A program made the position numbers and the translations under genes. 18,601 nt of DNA from JAYFRC01 sp034926415 (GTDB taxonomy: Bacteria > Bacillota > Clostridia > Oscillospirales > Oscillospiraceae): positions 1 through 18,601 of the forward strand of contig JAYFRC010000053.1 of NCBI GenBank assembly GCA_034926415.1, given 5' to 3'. Positions 5,981 to 13,835 of this stretch are shown here, one piece after another. Within the stretch, counting starts at the first letter, position 1. Each line of letters opens with the position of its first letter. Under the pieces are notes generated by a model. It did no database searches. It was not told the origin of the DNA and saw only the letters and a list, made by a program, of their open reading frames with translations.

Positions 5981-7273
5981 ATGGAAGAGAGATATAACAT
6001 AGTCATAGTCGGAAGCGGCGTGGCCGCGCTTTACGCCGCGCTTCAGTTTCCGAAGGACAAAAGCGTACTGATGATAACCAAAGACGACATAGAACACAGC
6101 GATTCGTTTCTCGCACAGGGCGGCATCTGCGTCCTCAAGACGCCCGACGACTACAAGAGCTTTTTCGACGACACCATGAAGGCCGGACACTACGAAAACC
6201 GGAAGGCCTCCGTCGACATTATGATACGCTCGTCCAAGGACACCATCAACGAGCTCATCGGATACGGCGTAGACTTTGCGCACGACGCCGACGGAAAACT
6301 CTTATACACCCGCGAGGGCGCGCACTCGAAACCTCGCATACTCTATCACGAGGACGAGACCGGGCGCGAGATAACTTCCGCACTGCTTCGCGCCGTGCGG
6401 AGCAGCCGGCCCAACGTGCTTATCCGCGAGATGACGCCGATGGTAGACATCGTATGTGAAGGCAACCGCTGTATCGGCGTAGTGGCGCGGCGTCCCGGCG
6501 GCGAAATGGAAACGATAATGGCCGACTACGTGATGCTCGCCTGCGGCGGCATCGGCGGACTGTACGACAGCTCGACCAATTTCTCCCAGCTGACCGGCGA
6601 CGGCATAGCCGTCTGCATGGAACACGGAGTCGCACTTGAAAACATCAACTATGTTCAGATACACCCGACAACGCTCTATTCCACGACGCCGGGAAGACGG
6701 TTCCTCATCTCGGAATCCGTACGCGGAGAGGGCGCTTTGCTCTACGGCGCCGACATGGAAAGATTTACCAACGAACTTTTGCCGCGAGACCTGCTGACGG
6801 CAAAGATACGCAAGCAGATGAAAAAGGACAACAAGCCGTTCGTCTGGCTCGATATGCGCCCCATAGGCACAGAGGAGATAAAATCCCACTTTCCAAACAT
6901 CTATATGCACTGCCTTGAAGAGGGCTACGATGTTACGAAGGAATGCATTCCCGTCACGCCGGCGCAGCACTATTTCATGGGCGGCATACACGTAGACGAA
7001 GACAGTCTTACGACGATGCCGCACCTCTACGCCATCGGAGAGACGGCCTGCAACGGCGTCCACGGGCGCAACAGGCTTGCGAGCAACTCTCTGCTTGAAT
7101 CGCTCGTGTTCGCAAAACGCGCGGCTATACACATAATCAACCACTACAAACCGCAAAGCGATATGCGGCCCGAGGTCGATTACCGGCCGTACGCCGACGC
7201 CGAAAAGCTCGCAAAGGAGCGCAGGCAGCGCATTATCGCGGAGATAGAGAGGCTTGACGAAAATGATAAGTGA
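5981..7273 (+). CDS. nadB: L-aspartate oxidase NadB
   Basis: This FAD enzyme oxidises L-aspartate to iminoaspartate, the NadA substrate. The 430-residue product has the dinucleotide-binding VIVGSGVAALYAAL near the N-terminus, SFLAQGGI (42-49), EGAHSKPRI (112-120), IHPTTL (227-232), SESVRGEG (244-251), PAQHYFMGG (327-335) and HGRNRLASNSLLE (361-373). His228, Arg269, His330 and Arg365 are placed like the catalytic or substrate-binding residues of E. coli NadB. The protein is about 100 residues shorter than E. coli NadB (540) and lacks most of the C-terminal helical domain, while the active site is intact. Start ATG 5981 follows AAGGA; upstream in-frame codons lie inside nadA. The end overlaps nadC by 11 bases, implying coupled translation. 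Confidence 0.95.
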   Translation: MEERYNIVIVGSGVAALYAALQFPKDKSVLMITKDDIEHSDSFLAQGGICVLKTPDDYKSFFDDTMKAGHYENRKASVDIMIRSSKDTINELIGYGVDFAHDADGKLLYTREGAHSKPRILYHEDETGREITSALLRAVRSSRPNVLIREMTPMVDIVCEGNRCIGVVARRPGGEMETIMADYVMLACGGIGGLYDSSTNFSQLTGDGIAVCMEHGVALENINYVQIHPTTLYSTTPGRRFLISESVRGEGALLYGADMERFTNELLPRDLLTAKIRKQMKKDNKPFVWLDMRPIGTEEIKSHFPNIYMHCLEEGYDVTKECIPVTPAQHYFMGGIHVDEDSLTTMPHLYAIGETACNGVHGRNRLASNSLLESLVFAKRAAIHIINHYKPQSDMRPEVDYRPYADAEKLAKERRQRIIAEIERLDENDK

Positions 7274-8117
7274 CGTTACGATGCGCCTTGACATGGATCC
7301 CTATATTCTCTCGGCGCTGCGCGAGGACATAAACTCCGGCGACGTTTCCGCCGACGCGGTCCTTCCCGAAAAAAAGCGCGCCGCCGTCGACCTGATATGC
7401 AAGCAGAGCGGAGTCGTCGCGGGGCTCTGCGTATTTTCCCGCGTGTTCGAACTGCTCGACGATTCGTTTGTATTTTCTCCGAATTGCAGCGACGGTGACT
7501 TCATTGAAAACGGCGCGCTCGTCGCCACGATGGAGGGCGACGCTAAGGCGCTTCTTTCGGGCGAGCGCACGGCTCTCAACTATCTCCAGCGCATGAGCGG
7601 CATCGCGACGAGCACGCGCCATATGGCGAAGCTGCTCGAGGGGACAAAAATAAAGCTGCTTGACACAAGAAAGACAACGCCCAACATGCGCATATTTGAA
7701 AAATACGCCGTGTCAGTCGGAGGGGGCTTCAACCACCGCTACAATCTGTCCTCCGGAGTAATGCTAAAGGACAACCACATAGGCGCGGCGGGAAGCGTCA
7801 GGCGCGCCGTGGAGCTTGCAAAAGCGCATGCGCCGTTCGTTCTTAAAATAGAAGTCGAGGTCGAGAATCTCGACATGGCGCGTGAGGCCGCCGACGCCGG
7901 AGCCGACATAATAATGCTTGACAACATGGACGCGGAAACGATGAAAGAAGCCGTCGCGCTTATCGCCGGGCGCGCGGAGACCGAGTGCAGCGGCAACGTC
8001 ACGATGGAGCGTATCGCGGAGCTTCGCGACGTGGGCGTTGATTATATTTCGTCCGGCGCGCTCACACATTCCGCGCCGATAATGGATCTATCTATGAAGC
8101 ATCTTCATCTTTTATAA
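7263..8117 (+). CDS. nadC: Nicotinate-nucleotide pyrophosphorylase NadC
   Basis: NadC (quinolinate phosphoribosyltransferase) converts quinolinate and PRPP to nicotinate mononucleotide, CO2 and pyrophosphate, the third step of de novo NAD synthesis. The 284-residue product has the full set of family motifs: ERTALNYLQRMSGIAT (101-116), DTRKTTP (134-140), EKYAV with GGGFNHR (146-159), MLKDNH (167-172), KIEVEVEN (195-202), IIMLDN (216-221), SGNVT (243-247) and YISSGALTHS (261-270). Length is typical. ATG 7263 is preferred over the in-frame TTG at 7254: it follows an AGAGG at about ten bases and overlaps the nadB stop by 11 bases. Twelve bases separate its stop from niaR. Confidence 0.96.
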   Translation: MISDVTMRLDMDPYILSALREDINSGDVSADAVLPEKKRAAVDLICKQSGVVAGLCVFSRVFELLDDSFVFSPNCSDGDFIENGALVATMEGDAKALLSGERTALNYLQRMSGIATSTRHMAKLLEGTKIKLLDTRKTTPNMRIFEKYAVSVGGGFNHRYNLSSGVMLKDNHIGAAGSVRRAVELAKAHAPFVLKIEVEVENLDMAREAADAGADIIMLDNMDAETMKEAVALIAGRAETECSGNVTMERIAELRDVGVDYISSGALTHSAPIMDLSMKHLHLL

Positions 8118-8129
8118 GGAGGGGTCAAT

Positions 8130-8633
8130 ATGTCCGGTGAAGACCGCCGCGCCGCCATTCTGCGGCTTCTCCAGAAGAGCATACTTCCCGGCTCGCTGCT
8201 TGCAAAGCAGCTGAGCGTCAGCCGTCAGGTCATCGTTCAGGACATCGCGCTGCTGCGCTCGTCGGGCTATGAAATAATCTCGTCGCGACAGGGCTATATA
8301 CTCTCCGCCAGCAACAAGCGCACCCGAGCTTTTCATGTGCGTCAGGACGAGGACGGCCTTCGCGACGAGCTCAACATCTTCGTTGACGCCGGCGGCACGG
8401 TGCAGGACGTCTTCGTCATACACAACACCTACGGAATGATACGCGCCGAGCTGCACCTTTCCTCGCGCCGCGAGGTCAACGAGTTCCTCGACAGCATAAA
8501 TTCAGGCCGCGAGGCCGCGCTGAAGGGGCTTTGCAAAGGCGGGCACTGGCACACCGTAACGGCAGACAGCGAGGATATCCTTGACGAGATAGAAAGCGAG
8601 CTTTCAAAACGCGGCTTCCTTATAGAAAAATAA
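8130..8633 (+). CDS. niaR: NAD biosynthesis repressor NiaR (HTH plus 3H domain)
   Basis: This 167-residue protein is the niacin-responsive repressor (B. subtilis YrxA family). An N-terminal winged helix-turn-helix of the HTH_11 type (about 5-60; LLAKQLSVSRQVIVQDIALL) is followed by a 3H domain (about 67-167). Glu80, His139 and His141 have the spacing of metal ligands in the Thermotoga homologue, and His69 is a likely fourth. The domain binds a divalent metal and nicotinic acid, which promotes operator binding. Start ATG 8130 lies after AAGGAGG, which overlaps the nadC stop. Being last in the operon, it probably represses its own synthesis together with nadABC. A possible operator overlaps the -35 at 4943. 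Confidence 0.93.
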   Translation: MSGEDRRAAILRLLQKSILPGSLLAKQLSVSRQVIVQDIALLRSSGYEIISSRQGYILSASNKRTRAFHVRQDEDGLRDELNIFVDAGGTVQDVFVIHNTYGMIRAELHLSSRREVNEFLDSINSGREAALKGLCKGGHWHTVTADSEDILDEIESELSKRGFLIEK

Positions 8634-8645
8634 ACGGCAGTACAT

Positions 8646-8685
8646 AAAACTCCCGCTGGTGCAGAATACACCCGCGGGAGTTTTT
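8646..8685. terminator. Bidirectional terminator between niaR and recG
   Basis: AAACTCCCGC and GCGGGAGTTT form the outer stem; inside it GGTG (8657-8660) pairs with CACC (8668-8671). A T run follows on the plus strand (8681-8685) and an A run precedes it (8646-8649), so it can end both converging transcripts. It starts 12 bases after niaR and 31 bases beyond the recG stop. Confidence 0.9.
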
Positions 8686-8716
8686 CGTATCCAGTAAGAC
8701 GGCCGGCGCCATTTCG

Positions 8717-10771
8717 TCAGTTCATCATATCCGCGTTTGCGCGGAACATATCGTCTATCCTTCGCGCTATCGCGCGGTGCTCCGGCATTTCAAGGCGGCT
8801 GTCGCCGTCGAGCAGGGCGCCTGCGGCATCCTGCGCATCGTGCAGCAGCTTCATATCGCAGCTGAGATCTGCCATCTTAAGGTCGGGCAGGCCATGCTGG
8901 CGCGAGCCGAAAAAGTCGCCCGGGCCGCGTATTTTGTGGTCTTCCTCGGAAATCCTGAAGCCGTCGCCGCTCTCGCACATGACCTTGAGCCGCGCCTTCG
9001 CCTCTTCGCCCTGAGAATCTGAAATAAGTATGCAATAGGATTTATACTCTCCCCTGCCGACGCGGCCCCGGAGCTGGTGAAGCTGCGAAAGGCCGAAGCG
9101 GTCGGCGTTTTCGATAAGCATTACGGCGGCGTTCGGAACATCGACTCCGACCTCTATTACCGTCGTCGCCACAAGCACGTCGGTCTCTCCGCGCACGAAA
9201 GCGGACATGGCTTTTTCCTTGTCCGCGCTCTTCATCTTCCCGTGGACGCAGCCGACTCGAAGATCCGGAAACACCGATTTCCTGAGCGTTTTCGTATAAT
9301 CCGTCACTGTTTTGCGCTCGTCCGGTATCGTATCCGCGCCTCCGACCGCCGGACATACGATATACGCCTGACGCCCCTCCGTGACGAGTTTTCTTATGAA
9401 TTTATACACGCGCTCGTGATATGTCGCCGGGACTGCGAATGTATCTATCTTCTGCCGCCCCGGGGGAAGCTCGTCTATGACCGACACGTCGAGGTCGCCG
9501 TAGATTATCAGCGCGAGAGTGCGGGGTATCGGCGTAGCAGACATGACGAGAACGTGCGGCGACGCGGCTTTCGCCGACAGCGCCGCGCGCTGGTTCACGC
9601 CGAAACGGTGCTGCTCGTCGGCGACGACGAGGCCAAGAGCCGAAAACTCCACTCTGCCGGATATGAGCGCGTGCGTCCCGATAACGAAATCCGCCTCACC
9701 CAGCGCAATGCGCGCGTACGCCTCGCGCTTTTGCTTTGCCGTGAGCGAGCCGGTAAGAAGCTCGCACCTTATTCCAAATTTTTCCATAAGCTGGGACAGC
9801 GACAAGAAATGCTGCTCCGCGAGAAGCCCCGTCGGAACCATCATAGCGGCCTGCCAGCCGTTTTTCACCGCGAAATACACGCACGCCGCCGCGACCATCG
9901 TCTTGCCGCTTCCGACGTCGCCCTGGCAGAGCCTGTTCATCGGGGTCTGCTTTTTCATATCGGACAGCGACTCTTCGACAGTGCGCATCTGCGCACGCGT
10001 CATCTTGAACGGAAGCGCCGCAAAAAACGGAGACATGTCTATATCCGCGCAGTGCGGGCCGGTCTCGCCCTCGCGCCTGGCACGAAGCAGGCGCAGTCCC
10101 GCCGACAGGAGGAACAGCTCCTCGAAAACGAGACGGCGGCGGGCTTTATCCGCGGCGGCAAAGCTGTCCGGAAAATGTATGTTTTCATAGGCATACTGCG
10201 CGCCGCAAAGCGAGTACTTTTCTTTCAAAGCGGCGGGAAGCACATCCTCTATCTTATCAAGTCCTGCGTCGAGCCCCTGGCGTATGGCGCGCGACATCAC
10301 GCTCTGCGATATTCCGGAAGTCAGCGGATATATCGGCACTATACGCCCCGTAACAGCGCCGGCGCCTTCCTTTTCAAACAGCGGGTTCGTCATTCGCAGG
10401 CTCCCGCCCACGACCTCCGCCTTGCCGTAAAACGAGTACGTCATGCCGCGCTCGATATTATTTTTCACATAGGGCTGGTTAAAAAAGGTTATCGTCATCG
10501 AGCCGGTAGAGTCCACGACGCGCAGCTTTGTCAGCGTCATCCCCTGGCGTATGCGGGCAGTCGACGGCACCGTGGCAGCCATGGCGGTCACACAGACACT
10601 CTCGCCGTCCTGAAGACCGCCGATATCCGCAAAGCCCGTCCTATCTTCAAAGGCGCGCGGAAAATACGATATGAGACTTTTAAGGTCCGTCACGCCGACT
10701 TTTGCCAGAGACTTCGCCCGCGCCTCGCCTATGCCCTTTATATACCTGACGTCCGTATCGAGCTCAGCCAT
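8717..10771 (-). CDS. recG: ATP-dependent DNA helicase RecG
   Basis: RecG remodels stalled replication forks and branched recombination intermediates. The 684-residue product fits the family (about 680-690). An N-terminal helix-hairpin-like and OB-fold wedge domain (about 1-150) is followed by the SF2 helicase core. This has GDVGSGKT (Walker A, 284-291), DEQH (385-388), SATPIPRT (411-418), TTVIEVGVDVPNA (536-548) and QLRGRVGRG (566-574). The C-terminus has the usual GDFFGSRQHGLPDL segment. Start ATG 10771 is chosen over the in-frame TTG at 10786 because GGAGG lies eight bases upstream. It converges on niaR. In many Bacillota recG follows the Asp23-fakA pair; here that pair lies about 3.5 kb away on the other strand. 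Confidence 0.96.
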   Translation of the reverse strand: MAELDTDVRYIKGIGEARAKSLAKVGVTDLKSLISYFPRAFEDRTGFADIGGLQDGESVCVTAMAATVPSTARIRQGMTLTKLRVVDSTGSMTITFFNQPYVKNNIERGMTYSFYGKAEVVGGSLRMTNPLFEKEGAGAVTGRIVPIYPLTSGISQSVMSRAIRQGLDAGLDKIEDVLPAALKEKYSLCGAQYAYENIHFPDSFAAADKARRRLVFEELFLLSAGLRLLRARREGETGPHCADIDMSPFFAALPFKMTRAQMRTVEESLSDMKKQTPMNRLCQGDVGSGKTMVAAACVYFAVKNGWQAAMMVPTGLLAEQHFLSLSQLMEKFGIRCELLTGSLTAKQKREAYARIALGEADFVIGTHALISGRVEFSALGLVVADEQHRFGVNQRAALSAKAASPHVLVMSATPIPRTLALIIYGDLDVSVIDELPPGRQKIDTFAVPATYHERVYKFIRKLVTEGRQAYIVCPAVGGADTIPDERKTVTDYTKTLRKSVFPDLRVGCVHGKMKSADKEKAMSAFVRGETDVLVATTVIEVGVDVPNAAVMLIENADRFGLSQLHQLRGRVGRGEYKSYCILISDSQGEEAKARLKVMCESGDGFRISEEDHKIRGPGDFFGSRQHGLPDLKMADLSCDMKLLHDAQDAAGALLDGDSRLEMPEHRAIARRIDDMFRANADMMN

Positions 10772-10819
10772 GTCTTCCGCCTCCAATCCGGCTTTGCCGC
10801 CGAGGACAAATTATGTAAT

Positions 10820-10848
10820 ATTTTACCACACCGCACCTGAAAATAAAA
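10820..10848 (-). promoter_or_regulatory. Promoter of recG
   Basis: On the minus strand TAAAAT (10825-10820) is preceded by TGTGG, an extended -10, with a weak TTTTAT at the -35 position 17 bp upstream. The extended -10 matches that of the nad promoter. Confidence 0.45.
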
Positions 10849-10962
10849 GGGGACGCGCAGAAGACGGCGGCGAAAAAGCGAACGCGTGCACCACGGCAAT
10901 TCCGTGGCGCACGCGGCAATCGTAGATATGCCTCAAGCCCGCTTGCTTCCGTCCGCATCTCC
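10838..10962 (-). ncRNA. Candidate structured RNA, possibly 6S-like
   Basis: On the minus strand three nested pairings can form. A closing stem joins 10962-10954 with 10857-10849, with one mismatch. GACGG/CCGTC joins 10953-10949 with 10867-10863. A 14-bp terminal hairpin joins 10915-10902 with 10896-10883 around a 5-nt loop and contains a G-U pair that forms only in minus-strand RNA. Two largely unpaired strands between them form a central bubble, and the 3' end runs into CCCCTTTTATTTT. This layout of closing stem, bubble, terminal stem and U-rich end is that of 6S RNA. At about 125 nt it is shorter than known 6S RNAs, and no clear promoter is visible. It could instead be an unknown RNA. Confidence 0.35.
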
Positions 10963-11071
10963 GAAAATGGCGGCGTTTACAGGGGACGGCGGGCGAAAGG
11001 CCGGTAGTCACTATTCCCAAACGTCAGGCCGAAAACAGCGCAATTTTTGTTGGGTGAAAGCAAAACAGCTC

Positions 11072-11100
11072 TTGAATACGCCCGAAAAGTGCCGTATTCT
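11072..11100 (+). promoter_or_regulatory. Promoter of the MATE gene
   Basis: TTGAAT (11072-11077) and TATTCT (11095-11100) are 17 bp apart, about 42 bases before the start. A second TTGACA at 11099-11104 has no well-spaced -10. Confidence 0.45.
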
Positions 11101-11142
11101 TGACATACACACATTATAAAATCTTTGTAAAAGGAAAATCTG

Positions 11143-12498
11143 ATGCCCGAAGAACGATTAAAAAGCCAGACGGAGTTTACCACATCCGACCTGAGACGGC
11201 TTATACTGCCGCTCATCGTGGAACAGCTCCTCGCCATACTCGTCGGCCTCGCCGACTCAATGATGGTGTCCTACGTCAGCGAGAGCGCCATGAGCGCCGT
11301 GTCGCTGGTGGACGCCGTCAACGTACTGCTTATACAGGTATTCGCAGCGCTCGCGACCGGAGGCGCCGTGGTCGCGGGGCAGTACCTCGGACGGCGCGAG
11401 ACCGGACGCGCCTGCGTCAGCTCCGACCAGCTCGTCATCTTCATGACTCTCGTCTCGCTCGTCGTCATGGCGCTCATGTACCTTGGACGAAACCTCATAA
11501 TTCACGGACTATTCGGCGCGATAGACCCAGACGTCGCGGCAAACGCCATGACCTATCTTCTCATCGTCTCGGCCTCAATCCCCTTTATCGCGCTCTACAA
11601 CGCCGGAGCCGCGCTGTTCCGCGTGATGGGCAACTCGCGCATATCGATGAACGTGTCGATAATCATGAACATCATCAACGTCTGCGGCAACGCCCTGCTC
11701 GTTTTCTATTTCCGCATCGGGGTCGCTGGCGTGGCGTGGCCTACGCTTATCTCGCGCGCGTTCGCCGCGGTCGTCATAATCGTCCTGCTCTTTTCGCAGA
11801 AGTACGAGATACACATGTCGAGGCCGTTCCGCCCGCGCCCGGAGTGGGCCATAATACGAAATATTCTATGGATAGGCGTGCCAAACGGTGTTGAGAACGG
11901 CATGTTTCAGTTCGGCAAGCTTCTGCTGCTAAGCCTCGTGTCCTCCTTCGGCACGGCCTCCATCGCGGCAAACTCCATTGGCAACTCAATCTGCTCCTTT
12001 CAGATACTTGGAGGGAATTCGATAGCCCTCGCGATGATAACCGTCGTTTCGCGCTGCGTCGGAGCGGGAAATTACGGCGCCGCCCGGGCATACACAAAAA
12101 GGCTGATGAAGCTTACTTACATTTCCATGTGGGTGCTGTGCGCCGCCATACTCGCCGCGCTTCCGCTAATACTGCGCCTTTACAACGTGTCCGACGAAGC
12201 GTCGCAGCTCGCGACGACGATAATATGGATTCACGGAATCTTCGCGATGACGATATGGCCGCTTTCGTTCACGCTGCCGAACACCCTGCGCGCCGCGGGC
12301 GACACGCGCTTCACAATGCTCGTCAGCGCATCGTCAATGTGGGCCGTGCGCATCGGCGCGGGATATCTTATCGGCGGATACATGGGATTCGGAGTCGTCG
12401 GAGTCTGGATAGCGATGATAATAGACTGGGGCGTCCGCCTGATATTCTTCATCGCAAGATACCACGGCAAAAAATGGGAGCAGATGGCTCTTAAATAG
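11143..12498 (+). CDS. MATE family multidrug/toxin exporter
   Basis: This 451-residue integral membrane protein has about twelve hydrophobic segments arranged as two homologous halves. Typical MATE features are the start LRRLILPLIVEQLLAILVGLADSMMVSYV (here residues 17-45), the GGAVVAGQYLGRRE stretch near 73-86 and, in the second half, GVPNGVENGMFQFGKLLL. FTLPNTLRAAGDTRFTM also fits. The family exports cationic drugs, toxins or metabolites in exchange for Na+ or H+; the substrate here cannot be told. Start ATG 11143 follows AAAAGGA. The next gene, a C-S lyase, is on the same strand 78 bp away beyond a weak hairpin, so co-transcription by readthrough is possible. Confidence 0.93.
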   Translation: MPEERLKSQTEFTTSDLRRLILPLIVEQLLAILVGLADSMMVSYVSESAMSAVSLVDAVNVLLIQVFAALATGGAVVAGQYLGRRETGRACVSSDQLVIFMTLVSLVVMALMYLGRNLIIHGLFGAIDPDVAANAMTYLLIVSASIPFIALYNAGAALFRVMGNSRISMNVSIIMNIINVCGNALLVFYFRIGVAGVAWPTLISRAFAAVVIIVLLFSQKYEIHMSRPFRPRPEWAIIRNILWIGVPNGVENGMFQFGKLLLLSLVSSFGTASIAANSIGNSICSFQILGGNSIALAMITVVSRCVGAGNYGAARAYTKRLMKLTYISMWVLCAAILAALPLILRLYNVSDEASQLATTIIWIHGIFAMTIWPLSFTLPNTLRAAGDTRFTMLVSASSMWAVRIGAGYLIGGYMGFGVVGVWIAMIIDWGVRLIFFIARYHGKKWEQMALK

Positions 12499-12528
12499 CT
12501 GCCTTGAAATGCAAAGCCTTTTGCACCG

Positions 12529-12545
12529 AAACTCAAGCGAGTTTT
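12529..12545 (+). terminator. Weak terminator after the MATE gene
   Basis: AAACTC and GAGTTT form a 6-bp stem with a 4-nt loop, followed by only a short T run. A second small hairpin (TGCAAA/TTTGCA) lies just upstream. Partial readthrough into the aminotransferase gene is likely. Confidence 0.4.
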
Positions 12546-12576
12546 TCACAGCATAAATTTTTGGGGAGATGCACAT

Positions 12577-13758
12577 ATGAAATACGATTTTGAAACGCTC
12601 GTGCCGCGCTTTTCCGCCGGTGCGGAAAAATGGGAAATGATGAAGCACGCAAAGCCCTCCGTCGGAGAAAACATCGTGCCGCTGTCCGTCGCGGACATGG
12701 AGATCAAAAACGCGCCGGAGATAACCGAGGCGATAGTCGGCTGGGCAAGTGCCAACATTCCCGGTTATTCGACGGCTCCGGACGGTTTTTACGAGTGCGT
12801 CTGCCGCTTTATGGAAAAAAATCATAACTGGAAAATCAGCCCGGACGAGATCGTCACAACGCCGGGCGTCGTCTACGCGCTGCTCCAGGCGGTGAAGACC
12901 GTTACCTTGCCCGGCGACGGCGTGATAATCATGACGCCCGTTTATTACCCGTTTTACCGTGTGATAAACGCCGCGGGAAGAAACGTCGTCAAAAATCCGC
13001 TGATAAACGACGGCGGAAAATATACGATCAATTTCGACGGGCTTGAAAAGCTTGCCCGGGACGGTAAAAACACCGCCATCATATTGTGCAGCCCGCACAA
13101 CCCGGTCGGGCGAGTATGGACGCGCGCGGAGCTTGAAAAGCTCGCGAAGATATGCATTGAAAACAACTTGTTCGTTATATCCGACGAGATACATTTTGAC
13201 CTTATAATGCCGGGATATTCGCACACGGTGCTATCTTCCCTCTCCCCCGACATTTCCGCGAAGTCCATCACCTGCACCGCGCCGAGCAAGACCTTCAACC
13301 TCGCGGGGCTTAACCACAGCAACATTGTAATTCCCGACGAAAACGTCAGGCAGCGCTTCATGCGCGAGCTGAGCAACGCCGCGACGCCTATGCAGACGCC
13401 CTACGCCTTCGCGGCCTGCCGCGCAGGCTACGAAAAATGCGGCGACTGGCTATCTCAGCTCATCGCGCACATAGACGGCAACAGGAAATACGTCGCTGAC
13501 TTCTGCGCGCGGCGTATACCGGAGATACGAGTCTCGCCGCTTGAGGGCACGTACCTGCAATGGCTCGACCTGCGCGCTTTCGGCGCTTCGCGTGAAAAGC
13601 TCGGGGAAACAATGATAGCAAGCGACCTGTTCTTCGACGAGGGATATCTGTTTGGGGACGATGGAGCGGGATTCGAACGCATAAACCTAGCCTGTCCGGG
13701 ATACGTTATAGCGGACGCGATGGACCGCCTTGAGAGCGCCTGCAGGGAACTTAAGTGA
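12577..13758 (+). CDS. MalY/PatB-type PLP-dependent C-S lyase
   Basis: This 393-residue fold-type I aminotransferase-like enzyme belongs to the MalY/PatB group, whose tested members cleave cystathionine or cysteine conjugates to pyruvate, ammonia and a thiol. The start LVPRFSAGAEKWEMM and LSVADMEIKNAPEI are diagnostic of the group. SPHNPVGRVW contains Asn175, SDEIHFD contains Asp203 for the pyridine nitrogen, and APSKTFNLAGL contains the Schiff-base Lys238. RINLACP near the C-terminus carries the carboxylate-binding Arg. Start ATG 12577 follows GGGGAG. The substrate is not predictable; cystathionine beta-lyase is the default. In some family members, as in E. coli MalY, a regulatory role exists as well. 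Confidence 0.92.
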   Translation: MKYDFETLVPRFSAGAEKWEMMKHAKPSVGENIVPLSVADMEIKNAPEITEAIVGWASANIPGYSTAPDGFYECVCRFMEKNHNWKISPDEIVTTPGVVYALLQAVKTVTLPGDGVIIMTPVYYPFYRVINAAGRNVVKNPLINDGGKYTINFDGLEKLARDGKNTAIILCSPHNPVGRVWTRAELEKLAKICIENNLFVISDEIHFDLIMPGYSHTVLSSLSPDISAKSITCTAPSKTFNLAGLNHSNIVIPDENVRQRFMRELSNAATPMQTPYAFAACRAGYEKCGDWLSQLIAHIDGNRKYVADFCARRIPEIRVSPLEGTYLQWLDLRAFGASREKLGETMIASDLFFDEGYLFGDDGAGFERINLACPGYVIADAMDRLESACRELK

Positions 13759-13780
13759 ACTTTTCGCACCGCAAAAGGGT

Positions 13781-13814
13781 AAAAAAAGGACAGGCGGAAA
13801 ATTTCCGTCCGTCC
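13781..13814 (-). terminator. Terminator of the small acidic membrane protein gene
   Basis: The stem joins 13788-13799 with 13803-13814 (one mismatch, one wobble). On the minus strand it is followed by seven T (13787-13781). It can also slow plus-strand transcripts leaving the C-S lyase gene, whose stop is 22 bases away. Confidence 0.75.
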
Positions 13815-13835
13815 TCATCCTTATTTTGCTGCGGT

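Larger units (their letters stand above)
10772..11142. other. 371-bp intergenic region between recG and the MATE gene
   Basis: No coding sequence is convincing on either strand. The recG side holds the recG promoter and a structured segment (10838-10962), and the MATE side holds a promoter at 11072-11100. The part between (10963-11071) shows only short self-complementary stretches. Confidence 0.6.

Noticed and set aside
6302..7294. 330-codon minus-strand open frame
   Set aside because: It is antisense to nadB, with no ribosome site and no recognisable domain.
9077..10840. 587-codon plus-strand open frame
   Set aside because: It lies opposite recG, whose helicase motifs are unmistakable. The antisense product is Arg/His-rich and resembles nothing known.
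10838..10962. SRP (4.5S) RNA
   Set aside because: The conserved GGAAGCAGCC-type apical loop of bacterial SRP RNA is missing on both strands.
10846..10965. Riboswitch controlling the MATE gene on the plus strand
   Set aside because: The likely MATE promoter lies downstream of this segment, the plus strand has more mismatches in the stems, and no known aptamer consensus was recognised.
11100..11894. 264-codon plus-strand open frame overlapping the MATE gene
   Set aside because: It is a different frame of the same strand, extremely Arg-rich, while the MATE frame has membrane segments and family motifs.
12334..13224. 296-codon minus-strand open frame
   Set aside because: It crosses the end of the MATE gene and the C-S lyase on the opposite strand, with no signals of its own.
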